A stretch of 64,000 bases of DNA from Variovorax sp. 770b2. Its GTDB lineage: Bacteria > Pseudomonadota > Gammaproteobacteria > Burkholderiales > Burkholderiaceae_C. The notes under the pieces are model-generated. The model made no database searches. It was not told the origin of the DNA and worked only from the letters and a program-made list of their open reading frames with translations. Position 1 is the stretch's first letter; the number at the start of each line of letters is the position of its first letter. Location of the stretch: positions 2,017,796 to 2,081,795 of the forward strand of contig NZ_FOXJ01000001.1 of assembly GCF_900115685.1 (NCBI RefSeq). The letters are read 5' to 3'. The position numbers and the translations under genes were made by a program. Of the stretch, positions 1 through 8,403 are shown piece after piece.

Positions 1-124
1 GGTACTCGATGCCGAAGGCGCCGAGGCAATACACCGCATAGACGAAGGACAGCAGCACGCCGAGCGTCACGGGCCAGAGGAACAGGCGCGCGATCTCGAA
101 GAGGACGGTATCGAAGGCCAGCAT
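1..124 (-). CDS. Membrane protein, N-terminal fragment (runs off window)
   Basis: Only the first 41 codons are present. The fragment begins MLAFDTVLFEIARLFLWPVT and continues with a hydrophobic stretch that looks like one membrane helix. Its ATG overlaps the bluB stop in a TGATG arrangement, so it is the next member of the cobalamin operon. The N-terminus does not look like CbiB/CobD. An ExbB/TolQ/MotA-like proton channel subunit is possible, since such proteins occur near cobalamin and cobaltochelatase genes, but the fragment is too short to decide. Confidence 0.5.
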   Translation of the reverse strand, partial: MLAFDTVLFEIARLFLWPVTLGVLLSFVYAVYCLGAFGIEY

Positions 125-813
125 CAGGCGGTTTCCACGGAAGACGGGGTAAGGGAAAACAGGTCCGACGGCTGGCCCCAGCGCTCGTCGAACACCAGTG
201 CCGAGAGCGGTTCGCGCTTCGACCAGCGTTCGCGCTGCAGAATCGGCTCTTCGTAGAAATCGTGCACCGGGCCCAGGCACAGCAAGGCGATGGGCTCGGC
301 GCCTTCGGGCAGGCCGAGCAAGGCGCTCAATTCGGCCGGATCGAACAGCGACACCCACCCCATGCCCAGCCCTTCGGCACGCGCCGCGAGCCAGAGGTTC
401 TGGATCGCACAGGAGGCCGAGGCCAGGTCCATCTGCGGCAGGGTGCGGCGGCCGAACACGTGCTTGTCGCGGCCATCGGCGAGCGACACGGCCAGCAACT
501 CGGCCGCATCGAGCAGGCCCTGCACCTTCAGGCGCATGAATTCGTCTTCGCGCTCGCCGAGGGCGCGCGCCGTGAGCACGCGTTCGCGCTCGACCGCATC
601 GTGCAGGCGATGGCGCAGTGCGGCATCGCGGATGCGGATGAAGCGCCACGGCTGCATGAAGCCGACGCTGGGCGCGTGATGCGCCGCTTCGAGCAGCGTG
701 CGCAGGACGTCGGGCGCGACCGCGCCACCCGCGAAGTGCCGCATGTCGCGCCGCTCGCGGATGGCGCGGTACACCGCCCTCGTCTCGTCGGCCGCGAATG
801 CGTGCTGCGCCAT
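124..813 (-). CDS. bluB: 5,6-dimethylbenzimidazole synthase BluB
   Basis: 229 aa, nitroreductase-like fold. BluB fragments reduced FMN with oxygen to make 5,6-dimethylbenzimidazole, the lower ligand of cobalamin. The family motifs are visible: ERRDMRHF at residues 20-27 and PSVGFMQPWRF at 48-58, with a C-terminal segment around YEEPILQRERW. The start at 813 was chosen because it lies 5 nt after the cobO stop and gives the usual family length; the frame stays open upstream but inside cobO. It is the eighth gene of the riboswitch-controlled operon and its stop overlaps the next start. Confidence 0.93.
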   Translation of the reverse strand: MAQHAFAADETRAVYRAIRERRDMRHFAGGAVAPDVLRTLLEAAHHAPSVGFMQPWRFIRIRDAALRHRLHDAVERERVLTARALGEREDEFMRLKVQGLLDAAELLAVSLADGRDKHVFGRRTLPQMDLASASCAIQNLWLAARAEGLGMGWVSLFDPAELSALLGLPEGAEPIALLCLGPVHDFYEEPILQRERWSKREPLSALVFDERWGQPSDLFSLTPSSVETA

Positions 814-818
814 CGCGC

Positions 819-1388
819 TCAATCCTCGATGCCGCGCTGCGCCGGGATGCCGGCCTTGAACGCGTGCTTGACCATGGTCATCTCGGTCACGGTGTCGGCC
901 AGCTCGATGATCTCGGGTGGACAGCGGCGCCCCGTGAGTGCCACGTGCACGTGCCTGGGCCGCGCGCGCAGCGTTTCGAGCACGCCTTCGAGCGGCAGCC
1001 AGCCGTAGATCAGCGGGTAGGTGATCTCGTCGAGCACCACCAAGAAGAACTCGCCCGAGAGGATCGCCGCCTTCGCCTTCTCCCACCCGTCGCGCGCCAG
1101 TTGGCCCGAGCGTTCGAGGTCCTGGCTCTTCCAGCTGAAGCCGTCGCCCAGCCCTTCGATCGGAATGCCGATCTGCTCGAACATGCGGTGCTCGCCGAAG
1201 CGTGCCGAGGGCACCTTCATGAACTGGTAGATCTTCACGGCCTTGCCGCGGCCGTGGGCGCGCAGCGCGAGGCCGAATGCGGCCGTGCTCTTGCCCTTGC
1301 CGTCGCCGGTGTTGACGATGACGATGCCGCGGCGTTCGCCCTCGGGCTTCTCGTAGGGCTTTTCGCTGGGGGGAGTTTCGATCTGCAT
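819..1388 (-). CDS. cobO: Cob(I)yrinic acid a,c-diamide adenosyltransferase
   Basis: 189 aa, CobO/CobA/BtuR family. It transfers the 5'-deoxyadenosyl group of ATP to cob(I)alamin or a corrinoid precursor in the cytoplasm. The P-loop GDGKGKST lies at residues 28-35, followed by the conserved AAFG. Family residues such as [12 protein letters not shown] and [10 protein letters not shown] are present. The ATG at 1388 is preceded by AGGAA, so it is preferred to an in-frame start 33 nt further upstream. The gene follows btuD by 11 nt and precedes bluB by 5 nt. The enzyme serves both salvage and late de novo synthesis. Confidence 0.94.
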   Translation of the reverse strand: MQIETPPSEKPYEKPEGERRGIVIVNTGDGKGKSTAAFGLALRAHGRGKAVKIYQFMKVPSARFGEHRMFEQIGIPIEGLGDGFSWKSQDLERSGQLARDGWEKAKAAILSGEFFLVVLDEITYPLIYGWLPLEGVLETLRARPRHVHVALTGRRCPPEIIELADTVTEMTMVKHAFKAGIPAQRGIED

Positions 1389-1399
1389 GTGTGTGTTCC

Positions 1400-2173
1400 T
1401 TATTTCGGCAGCGCGATCCACTGGTCCGCCACGCGGTGCACGCGGATGCGGTGGTCGAACACCTGTTCGAGCGCGGTGTGGGTGGCCGGGTCGTCGCAGC
1501 CGCCGTGGTGCACCACGCGGCCCTTGTCCATCACGACCATTTCATCGGCGGCCAGCGCCATCGGCAGCTCGTGCAGCACGCTGACCACGGTGCGGCCTTC
1601 GGCCACGAGCGTGCGGGCGGTCTGCATCCAGTCGGCCTGGTGCGGCGGGTCGAGGTTGGCGAGCGGCTCGTCCATCAGCAGCACCTGCGCTTCGACCGCG
1701 AGGGCGCGGGCGAGCAGCACGCGCTGGCGTTCGCCGCCCGAGAGCTGGCCGAGCGGCCGGTCGCGCCAGTCCCAGGCCTGCGTGCTGCGCAGGGCCCGCT
1801 CCACGGCTTCGCGGTCGGCCTCGCTCGGGGCCGCGAGCCAGCGCTGGTGCGGCAGGCGGCCAAGCATGGCGACGTCGTAGACCATCAGGTCGTCGGCGCT
1901 CGCCTCGCCCGTGCCGCTCTGGCCGAGCCACGAGAGGCGCTGCGCGCGGATGCGGGCCGGGATCTTGCCCTCCGCCTCGCCGAAGAGCCGCACCTCGCCC
2001 CGGTGCGCGAGCAGGCCCGCAAGCGCCTTGAGCAGCGTCGACTTGCCCGCGCCGTTCGGGCCGACGATGCTGGTCCAGCGGGCGGACGAAAGTGCGAGGT
2101 CGATGCCGTGCAGCACTTCGGTCGCGCCGAGCGTGGCGCTGATGCGGCGCGCTTCGATGGCTGTGCCGCTCAT
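1400..2173 (-). CDS. btuD: Cobalamin ABC transporter ATP-binding protein
   Basis: 257 aa ABC ATPase. Walker [10 protein letters not shown] is at residues 38-46, signature LSGGERQ at 144-150, Walker B VLLMDEP at 164-170 and the switch histidine at 201. It powers the BtuC permease next to it. Its ATG overlaps the btuC stop as ATGA, which indicates translational coupling. FecCD-type importers move iron-siderophore, haem or cobalamin; the cobalamin assignment rests on the riboswitch and on the surrounding cob and btu genes. Confidence 0.9.
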   Translation of the reverse strand: MSGTAIEARRISATLGATEVLHGIDLALSSARWTSIVGPNGAGKSTLLKALAGLLAHRGEVRLFGEAEGKIPARIRAQRLSWLGQSGTGEASADDLMVYDVAMLGRLPHQRWLAAPSEADREAVERALRSTQAWDWRDRPLGQLSGGERQRVLLARALAVEAQVLLMDEPLANLDPPHQADWMQTARTLVAEGRTVVSVLHELPMALAADEMVVMDKGRVVHHGGCDDPATHTALEQVFDHRIRVHRVADQWIALPK

Positions 2174-3210
2174 GCCAGGCCTCCACGCGCGGCGCGCCGG
2201 TGCATCAGCCACAGCAGGTAGCTGCCACCGAGCACCGCGGTGAGCACGCCCACCGGCAGTTCCTGCGGCGCGATCAGCCAGCGCGCCAGGAGATCTGCCG
2301 CCATCAGCAGCAGGCCGCCCATCAGCGCCGCCAGCACGATCAGCCGCGCGTGCGTGGTCTTGACCACCGAGCGCACGAGGTGCGGCGCCGCCAGGCCGAC
2401 GAAGGCGATCAGGCCGGTCTGCGCGACGGCCGCACCGGTGGCCAGCGCGAGCACCACGACCAGCGCCGCGCGCATGGCGCCCAGCGGCAGGCCGAGGCTG
2501 CGCGCGGTCGCCTCGCCGAGCGCCAACCCATCGAGCACCGGCGCCAGCGCCCACGCCGCCAGCAGGCACACCGCGCAGACAGCGCCCATCACGGCGCAGG
2601 CGCTCCAGCCGACCAGGCCGGTGCTGCCGAGAATGAAACCCTGGATGGCCTGGAGGATGTCGGCCGAGGCGATGGTGATCAGGTCTTTCGCCGCACCGAG
2701 CACCACGCCGACGATCACGCCTGCGAGCAGCAGCCGCAGCGTCTGCTGCACGCCGCGCGCCAGCGTGAGCGTCAGCAGCACCGCGAGCACCGCGCCGATG
2801 AAGGCCGCGCCGGTGAGGCCGAGCCGCATCACCCACTGCGTGCTCGCAGCGGAACCGCCGAAGAGCATCAGCGCCACCGCCACGCCCAGCGATGCGCCCG
2901 AGGCGCTGCCCAGCAGATACGGATCGGCCAGCGGATTGCGGAACAGCCCCTGCGCCACCGCGCCCGCGAGCCCCAGCAGCGCGCCCGCAAGCCACGCGCC
3001 GAGCGTGCGCGGCAGCCGGATGTCCCACACGATCTGCAGCGCCACCGGGTCGTGCCGCGCGGCCAGCAGGCTCTCGAAGCCGGTGCTGCCGATGCCCAGG
3101 CCGAACAGCAGCAGCGCGACGCCCAGCACCAGCAGTGCCGTGCCGAACACCACGACGCGGCGCAGGTGCGCGGTGTGCATGTGCGCGGTATGGATGTGCG
3201 CGGCGTTCAC
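2170..3210 (-). CDS. btuC: Cobalamin ABC transporter permease (FecCD family)
   Basis: 346 aa integral membrane protein with about ten hydrophobic helices. Typical FecCD features include RLPRTLGAWLAGALLGLAG near the N-terminus and VGLAAPHLVR in the C-terminal third. The chosen start is GTG at 3210, which overlaps the btuF stop as GTGA. An ATG about 13 codons further in is also possible. The N-terminus is odd: it carries a short His-rich repeat, AHIHTAHMHTAHL, before the first membrane helix, and this could be an artefact if translation begins later. Function follows from its place between btuF and btuD. Confidence 0.88.
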   Translation of the reverse strand: MNAAHIHTAHMHTAHLRRVVVFGTALLVLGVALLLFGLGIGSTGFESLLAARHDPVALQIVWDIRLPRTLGAWLAGALLGLAGAVAQGLFRNPLADPYLLGSASGASLGVAVALMLFGGSAASTQWVMRLGLTGAAFIGAVLAVLLTLTLARGVQQTLRLLLAGVIVGVVLGAAKDLITIASADILQAIQGFILGSTGLVGWSACAVMGAVCAVCLLAAWALAPVLDGLALGEATARSLGLPLGAMRAALVVVLALATGAAVAQTGLIAFVGLAAPHLVRSVVKTTHARLIVLAALMGGLLLMAADLLARWLIAPQELPVGVLTAVLGGSYLLWLMHRRAARGGLA

Positions 3211-4076
3211 TGGCCCTTGTCCACCAGGCACTGCGCCATCAGGCGCGCCGCTTCGTCCATGCGCGGACCGGGCCGCACGAGCACGTCGGATTGCAGCGCG
3301 TCGAAGCGGCAGATGCGGCCTTCGCGCACCGCGCGGATGCCGCCCCAGCCGGGCCGCTGCTCCAGCCCCTGCGCGCTGCGCACGCTGACCATGATGAGGT
3401 CGGGATTGGCGCGCACCACGTACTCGGGGTTGAGCTTGGGAAACGGCCCGAGCTTCGCGGGCACGATGTTCTTCATGCCCAGCCGCGCGAGCGTCTCGCC
3501 GATGAACGACGACTCGCCCGCCGCATACGGCGTGCTGTTGACCTCGAAGTACACCCGCTTGCCCCGCGCGCTCGCAGGCACCGACTGCGCCGCGGCCGAC
3601 ACGCTCGCATCGATCACGCGCCACACGCGCGGCGCCTCGTGGGTGCCCAGCACCTGGTCGAGCTTGTCGAGCACGCGCTGCACGTCGGCGTGGCTCTTGG
3701 GTTCGAGCACCAATACCTTCAGGCCCAGCGCCTCGAGCCGCTGCGTGACGCGCGACGACTTGGCCAGCAGCACCGCATCGGGCCGGAGCGCGACGATGGC
3801 TTCCACATTGGGCTCGATGCCGCCGCCCATCTGCGGCAAGGCGCGCACTGCCGCCGGCGAGTTGGAATAGTTGTCCACGCCTACCAGCCGCTCGCAGGCG
3901 CCGAGCGCGCAGACGGATTCGGTGAGCGACGGCAGCAGCGAGACGATGCGCTGCGGCGGCTGCGGCAGGCTCACCGTGGTGCCGCGTTCGTCAACCACGT
4001 CCAAGGCGTGCGCGGCGAGCGCGCACAGCGACAGCCCGATGGCGGCGGCGATCGATGGAATCCGGCGCAGCTTCAT
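3207..4076 (-). CDS. btuF: Periplasmic cobalamin-binding protein
   Basis: 289 aa. A Sec signal peptide ends in AHA around residue 24. The mature part has the class III binding-protein layout: QRIVSLLPSLTESVCALGA, then PNVEAIVALRPDAVL, a long linking helix, and a C-terminal lobe. It should hand vitamin B12 that has crossed the outer membrane through BtuB to BtuC/BtuD. Its start overlaps the cobU stop by one base (TGATG), and its stop overlaps the btuC start. Confidence 0.9.
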   Translation of the reverse strand: MKLRRIPSIAAAIGLSLCALAAHALDVVDERGTTVSLPQPPQRIVSLLPSLTESVCALGACERLVGVDNYSNSPAAVRALPQMGGGIEPNVEAIVALRPDAVLLAKSSRVTQRLEALGLKVLVLEPKSHADVQRVLDKLDQVLGTHEAPRVWRVIDASVSAAAQSVPASARGKRVYFEVNSTPYAAGESSFIGETLARLGMKNIVPAKLGPFPKLNPEYVVRANPDLIMVSVRSAQGLEQRPGWGGIRAVREGRICRFDALQSDVLVRPGPRMDEAARLMAQCLVDKGQ

Positions 4077-4651
4077 CAGGCGGGTGCTTTCAGGCTCAGC
4101 GGCAGGCCGGCGGCCATCAGCGTCACGCGGCCACAGGCTGCGGCCACATCCTGGTTCAGCCGCCCCAGCGCATCGACGAAGGCGCGCGTCTCGCGGCCGA
4201 GCGGAATCACGCCCAGGCCGATCTCGTTGCCCACCAGCACCACCGGCCCGCGCGCCTCGCGCAGCGCGATCTGCAGCATGGTGGCGTGCGCCGCGGGCGT
4301 GCGCGTCACCGGCCGTGCGGCTTCGGTGCGCAGCGGCATCAAGAGGTTGGTGAGCCAGAGCGTGAGGCAGTCGACCACGACCAGCGTCTCGGGCGCGCTC
4401 TGGGTGACGATGGCGCGCGCGAGCTCGACCGGCTCCTCGATGGTCCGCATGCCGGGCACGCGCTCGGCGCGGTCGGCCTGGTGGCGCACGATGCGCTCCT
4501 GCATCTCGTCGTCGTGGGCCTGGGCGGTGGCGATCAGCACGGCGCGGTGGGTGCCGGGCGCGGCGGCGAGCCAGTCGGCCGCGCGCTGCTCGGCGCGGCG
4601 CGACTTGCCGCTCTTTTGCCCACCGAGGATGAATTCGTGCTCAACGGTCAT
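4076..4651 (-). CDS. cobU: Adenosylcobinamide kinase / guanylyltransferase
   Basis: 191 aa, bifunctional CobU/CobP. It phosphorylates adenosylcobinamide and then attaches GMP during nucleotide loop assembly. The P-loop GGQKSGKS is at residues 10-17. The guanylylation histidine region (IATAQAHDDEMQERIVRH) and DCLTLWLTNLL are recognisable. The ATG at 4651 is used because MTVEHEFILGG is the normal family start; the open frame upstream lies inside cobB. The first 11 nt overlap the end of cobB. Confidence 0.94.
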   Translation of the reverse strand: MTVEHEFILGGQKSGKSRRAEQRAADWLAAAPGTHRAVLIATAQAHDDEMQERIVRHQADRAERVPGMRTIEEPVELARAIVTQSAPETLVVVDCLTLWLTNLLMPLRTEAARPVTRTPAAHATMLQIALREARGPVVLVGNEIGLGVIPLGRETRAFVDALGRLNQDVAAACGRVTLMAAGLPLSLKAPA

Positions 4652-6065
4652 CGATCTCTTCCTTTGCTGCGTCGTGGCCCAGCTCGATCGGCATCGCACC
4701 GAAGAGCCGCGCCGTGGCTTCCGGGCTGGAGGCGAACCATGCGTGGAAATAGCTGGCCCGCACCGGACCGTGCACATAGAAGGCCTCGCCGCCCCGCGCA
4801 CCGACGGCCTGCGTGGCGCCGGGCCGGGCGGTGTGGGCGGAGGGCACGAGCGGCGTGTCGCAGCTCGAATAGTGGAACGTATGGCCGCGCAGGGTGTGGC
4901 TTCCCAACTGGAGTTGCTGGGGACCGAGGCCGGCGAGGCGCTTTTGCATCGTCACGCGGCCGGGCAGCAAACCCCAGAGACGATGGATGTGCTGCGGCGC
5001 TGCATCGGTGTGCGTGGCCAGTTCATCGAACAGCGCCATCATGCCGCCGCACTCGGCCCAGACGGGCCTGCCCGCGGCGACGTGCGCCCCCAGGGAGGCA
5101 CGCATCGGTTCGTTCGCCGACAGGCCTTCGGCATGCAGCTCGGGGTAGCCGCCCGGCAGCCACACGGCATCGCAGGCCGGCAACGCATCGCCCGCCAGCG
5201 GCGAGAAGAACGCGAGCCGCGCACCGAGTGCCGAGAGCACATCGAGGTTGGCGGGATAGATGAAGGAGAACGCCGCATCGCGTGCGATGGCGATGGTGCG
5301 GCCCGCCAGCAGTTGCGTGGTGGCCGCGTCTTCCACCACAGCCGCATCGAAGCGCACTTGCGGCAGCTCGGCGACCGGCAAGCGGCCCAGCGGCGTTTCG
5401 GCCAGCACATCGGCCGCCGCATCGAGCCGCGCCATCGCGTCGTCGAGTTCGCCCGCGCCCACGAGGCCCAGGTGCCGCTCGGGCAACGCGAACCTCGCAT
5501 CGCGCGGCAAGGCGCCCATCCATTGCGAGGGCTCCCGCAGCGCGTCCTTCAGCATGCCTGCGTGCCGCTCGCTGGCCACGCGATTGGCCAGCACGCCGGC
5601 CCACGGCAGGCCGGGCCTGAAGCTCTGCAGGCCATGGGCCAGCGCCCCGAAGGTGCCGGCCATCGCATGCGCGTCGATCACGGCCAGCACCGGCAGGCCG
5701 AAGCGCTCCGCGAGGTCGGCCGCGCTCGGCGTGCCGTCGAACAAACCCATCACGCCTTCGACGATCACGAGGTCGGCTTCGGCCGCCGCGGCATGCAGGC
5801 GCGCCCTGCAATCGGCCTCGCCCGTCATCCACAGGTCCAGCGAATGCACGGGCGCACCGGTGGCCAGCGCCAGCCAGTGCGGATCGAGAAAGTCCGGCCC
5901 GCACTTGAAGGCGCGCACGCGCCGGCCCTGCCGTGCATGCAGCCGCGCGAGCGCGGCGGCCACCGTCGTCTTGCCCTGCCCCGAGGCGGGCGCGGCGATC
6001 AGCACCGCGGCGCAGGTGGCTGCGGCGGCGTGTCGTGGCGAGCGGTCGTTTACTGCGGTGTCCAC
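4641..6065 (-). CDS. cobB: Cobyrinate a,c-diamide synthase
   Basis: 474 aa, CobB/CbiA family. It amidates cobyrinate (or its hydrogenobyrinic counterpart) at positions a and c using glutamine and ATP. The N-terminal P-loop domain has APASGQGKTT at residues 25-34. The C-terminal class I glutamine amidotransferase domain carries its nucleophile as Cys339 in AECGGMMALF. No ATG is available near the N-terminus. The best start is GTG at 6065, which lies inside the last 16 nt of btuB. This reading implies reinitiation after btuB, so the precise start is less certain than the gene. Confidence 0.9.
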   Translation of the reverse strand: MDTAVNDRSPRHAAAATCAAVLIAAPASGQGKTTVAAALARLHARQGRRVRAFKCGPDFLDPHWLALATGAPVHSLDLWMTGEADCRARLHAAAAEADLVIVEGVMGLFDGTPSAADLAERFGLPVLAVIDAHAMAGTFGALAHGLQSFRPGLPWAGVLANRVASERHAGMLKDALREPSQWMGALPRDARFALPERHLGLVGAGELDDAMARLDAAADVLAETPLGRLPVAELPQVRFDAAVVEDAATTQLLAGRTIAIARDAAFSFIYPANLDVLSALGARLAFFSPLAGDALPACDAVWLPGGYPELHAEGLSANEPMRASLGAHVAAGRPVWAECGGMMALFDELATHTDAAPQHIHRLWGLLPGRVTMQKRLAGLGPQQLQLGSHTLRGHTFHYSSCDTPLVPSAHTARPGATQAVGARGGEAFYVHGPVRASYFHAWFASSPEATARLFGAMPIELGHDAAKEEIDDR

Positions 6066-7984
6066 TTGAGGCCGAGGTAGGCGCTGCGGCCCCCGTTGGC
6101 GTAGAGCCGTGCGAACTGGTAGTCCTTGTCGCCCACATTGTCGATGCGGGCGATGAGGTTCAGGTCGCGCGTGATCTGCGTGCTGGCCGACAGGTTCAGC
6201 AGCGTGTAGCCGCCGAGCTTGACGGTGTTGGCCGTGTCGTCGTAGCGCTGGCTGGAGGCCTGCACCTCGGCGCCCAGCGTCCAGCCGGCCACGCGCCAGT
6301 CGGCGCCCAGCGTGCCGTGGCGCTTGGCGCGGCGTGCGAGCAGGTTGCCGGTGTCGGCATCCTTGGGGTCCTGCACGTCGAGCGAGGCGCGCAGCGTGAC
6401 GTCGCCGATGCGCTGGCTGGCCGAGAGCGTCGCGCCCTGCAGGGTGGCGCGGTTCACGTTGGTGTAGCAGCCGAACGACGAGGCGCAGCCCCTGGCGGTG
6501 CCCACGAAGTTGATCAGGTTGCGCACGCGGTTGCGGTACACCACGATGCCGGCGGTGGTGCCGTCCTTGGCGTAGTTCAGGCCCAGCTCGACGTTGCGGC
6601 TGTCCTCGGGACGCAACGTGGCGATGCCGTATTCGCTGAAGCGCTGGTAGAGCGTGGGCACGCGGAAGGCGGTGCCGGCCGATGCGGTGAAGCGCAGCGA
6701 CGGAAGAATGGCGAAGCCGTAGGCGGCGCTGCCGGTGGTCTTGCCGCCGAATTCGCTGTCCTTGTCGCGGCGCACGTGCAGCTGCAGCGAATGCGGGCCC
6801 TGCACGAAGCCGTAGCCCAGCGACAGCGCGTTCTGCGAGCGGTCTCGCGAGAACAGCTTGGCCGAGGTGGTGGGTGCGTTCTCCAGGCCGTCTTCGCGGC
6901 GCTCCAGCGTGGCCGTCACCAGGTGCGGGCCGAAGCGCAATTCGTTCTGGAACAGGTAGCCGCGCAGGTTGGTCTCGGTGCGATAGAACGAGGGCTGCGT
7001 CTTGTAGACCGATTGCGAGTCGGTCACCTGCACGCGGGTGCTGTAGATGTCGTTCCACTTGGCCGACCACGTGAGGCCCGCGGTGCGCAGCGTGTTGGTC
7101 GAGACGTCGTTCTTGAACAGGATCGGCGGCTTCGTCCTGAAGCTGACCGAGGCGTCGTAGCCTGCCTCGATGTTGCTCTGGAGCAGGGTGGCGTCGATGC
7201 GCTGGTCGGGCGTGATCTGCAAGCCCAGCTTCAGGTTGCCCGAGGTGCTGCGGTAGCCGTCGCGGTCGGGGCTGGTGAAGCCGTCCTTGGAGGGCGTGCG
7301 CTTGTCGGCCGGCTGCACGTTGAAGCCCTTGCTCTCTTCGTGCGCGACGCCGAACGAGTAGTCGAACAGGCCCGATTTGCCGCTCACGCCGCCTTCGATC
7401 TTGCGCAGGCCGTGGCTGCCCAAGCCGATGCCCGCATAGGGCGAGACGCCCTCTTCGCCGCGCTTGGTGAACAGCTGGATCACGCCGCCGATGGCGTCCG
7501 AGCCGTACACCGCGGCGGCCGGGCCGCGCAGCACTTCGATGCGGTCGATCTGCGAGAGCGGAATGCTTTCCCAGCCGGCGCCGCCAGTGGATTGCGAGTC
7601 GATGCGCACGCCGTCCAGGTAGACCGCGGTGAAGCGCGTTTCCGCGCCGCGGATGAACAGGCTGGTGGTGTTGCCCACGCTGCCGTTGCGCGTGATCTCG
7701 ATGCCCGGCTGGCGCGCCAGCACGTCGGCCACGCCGGTCGCGCCGCTGCGCTCGATGGTCGCGCGGTCGATGATGGAGACATCGCCCACCAGGTCCGACA
7801 GCGGCTGCGGCGTGCGGTTGGCCGTGACCACCGTCTGGGGCAGCGCGGGCGTTGCTTCCTGCGCGAGCGCGGACAGCGGGATCAGTGACAGGCCGCCGAA
7901 GGCCGAGGCCAAGGCAAGCGGCAGGCACGCAAGATGACGGCGCGCAGGAGCGCGGCCGCGGGAAAGAGAAACGCAGGAAGTCAT
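6050..7984 (-). CDS. btuB: TonB-dependent vitamin B12 receptor
   Basis: 644 aa outer membrane receptor. A signal peptide of roughly 41 residues ends near LSALAQ. A TonB box-like stretch TVVTANR follows at residues 51-57, then the plug domain (about 60-165) and a 22-strand barrel ending in YLGLKWTPQ. A cysteine pair in GCASSFGC sits in one extracellular loop. It is the first gene after the cobalamin riboswitch and should bring cobalamin into the periplasm for BtuF. The long N-terminal region before the signal core is rich in Arg, so a start slightly downstream is conceivable. Confidence 0.92.
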   Translation of the reverse strand: MTSCVSLSRGRAPARRHLACLPLALASAFGGLSLIPLSALAQEATPALPQTVVTANRTPQPLSDLVGDVSIIDRATIERSGATGVADVLARQPGIEITRNGSVGNTTSLFIRGAETRFTAVYLDGVRIDSQSTGGAGWESIPLSQIDRIEVLRGPAAAVYGSDAIGGVIQLFTKRGEEGVSPYAGIGLGSHGLRKIEGGVSGKSGLFDYSFGVAHEESKGFNVQPADKRTPSKDGFTSPDRDGYRSTSGNLKLGLQITPDQRIDATLLQSNIEAGYDASVSFRTKPPILFKNDVSTNTLRTAGLTWSAKWNDIYSTRVQVTDSQSVYKTQPSFYRTETNLRGYLFQNELRFGPHLVTATLERREDGLENAPTTSAKLFSRDRSQNALSLGYGFVQGPHSLQLHVRRDKDSEFGGKTTGSAAYGFAILPSLRFTASAGTAFRVPTLYQRFSEYGIATLRPEDSRNVELGLNYAKDGTTAGIVVYRNRVRNLINFVGTARGCASSFGCYTNVNRATLQGATLSASQRIGDVTLRASLDVQDPKDADTGNLLARRAKRHGTLGADWRVAGWTLGAEVQASSQRYDDTANTVKLGGYTLLNLSASTQITRDLNLIARIDNVGDKDYQFARLYANGGRSAYLGLKWTPQ

Positions 7985-8101
7985 GGATCAGCCGAACGAA
8001 CGTCAATGCCCCTGGCCGGCCTCCCCGCCGGCGCCTCGGGGCGCAATGACCGCCCCAGGCACGAACCGTTTCATCGGTTCATTGCATGCGGCAGCCGCCT
8101 T

Positions 8102-8339
8102 GTTGGCCGGTATCCGGGCTGGCAGAACGGCCCCTGCCGCCTTCCCAGGCACCTGTTTCAGGGCGCCCAGTGGCTGGATGGAAAGGGGTGGCGCCTTGCG
8201 GCGTCGTCTGCTTGACCGTTGCGGGGGCAGCGCAGGCGGCTTCGGCCTTGGTCCGATGTCCGGGGCTTCCGGATCTCGGGGGCGTTCACTCCTGCTTCCC
8301 GTTGAACTGCGCCGTGCGAACCACGGCGCGAGCACCAAC
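8102..8339 (-). promoter_or_regulatory. Cobalamin (B12) riboswitch
   Basis: Read on the minus strand, the leader of btuB has the hallmark elements in order: AACGGGAAGCAGG, then GCTGCCCCCGCAACGG, then the B12 box AGCCCGGATACCGGCC at 8105-8120. The closing stem P1 is GTTGG (8335-8339) with CCAAC (8102-8106). Binding of adenosylcobalamin normally blocks expression of the downstream genes. The 117 nt between the box and the btuB ATG contain a further hairpin around GAACCGATGAAACGGTTC that may be the expression platform. Ends are estimated from the pairing. Confidence 0.93.
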
Positions 8340-8346
8340 GGGCGGG

Positions 8347-8374
8347 ATTTTAGGCCCTGTGGCCGCGGCGCTAA
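8347..8374 (-). promoter_or_regulatory. Possible promoter of the cobalamin operon
   Basis: On the minus strand TAAAAT (8347-8352) could be a -10 box, with a weak TTAGCG 16 nt upstream as a -35 box. It sits just before the 5' end of the riboswitch, where a promoter is expected. The -35 match is poor. Confidence 0.35.
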
Positions 8375-8379
8375 GCCAA

Positions 8380-8400
8380 AAGTTGTGGCTGCCGCAACTT
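8380..8400 (-). terminator. Weak hairpin after the amine dehydrogenase operon
   Basis: An AAGTTG/CAACTT inverted repeat lies 3 nt past the stop of the RidA-like gene. On the minus strand the hairpin runs into a short TTTT. The stem is only 6 bp, so this is a weak intrinsic terminator at best. Confidence 0.3.
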
Positions 8401-8403
8401 GGG

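Noticed and set aside
2892..6080. Very long open frame (over 1000 codons) on the plus strand opposite cobB, cobU and the btu genes
   Set aside because: It is antisense to genes with clear motifs, has Arg/His/Gln-rich low-complexity composition typical of GC-rich shadow frames, and no ribosome binding site.
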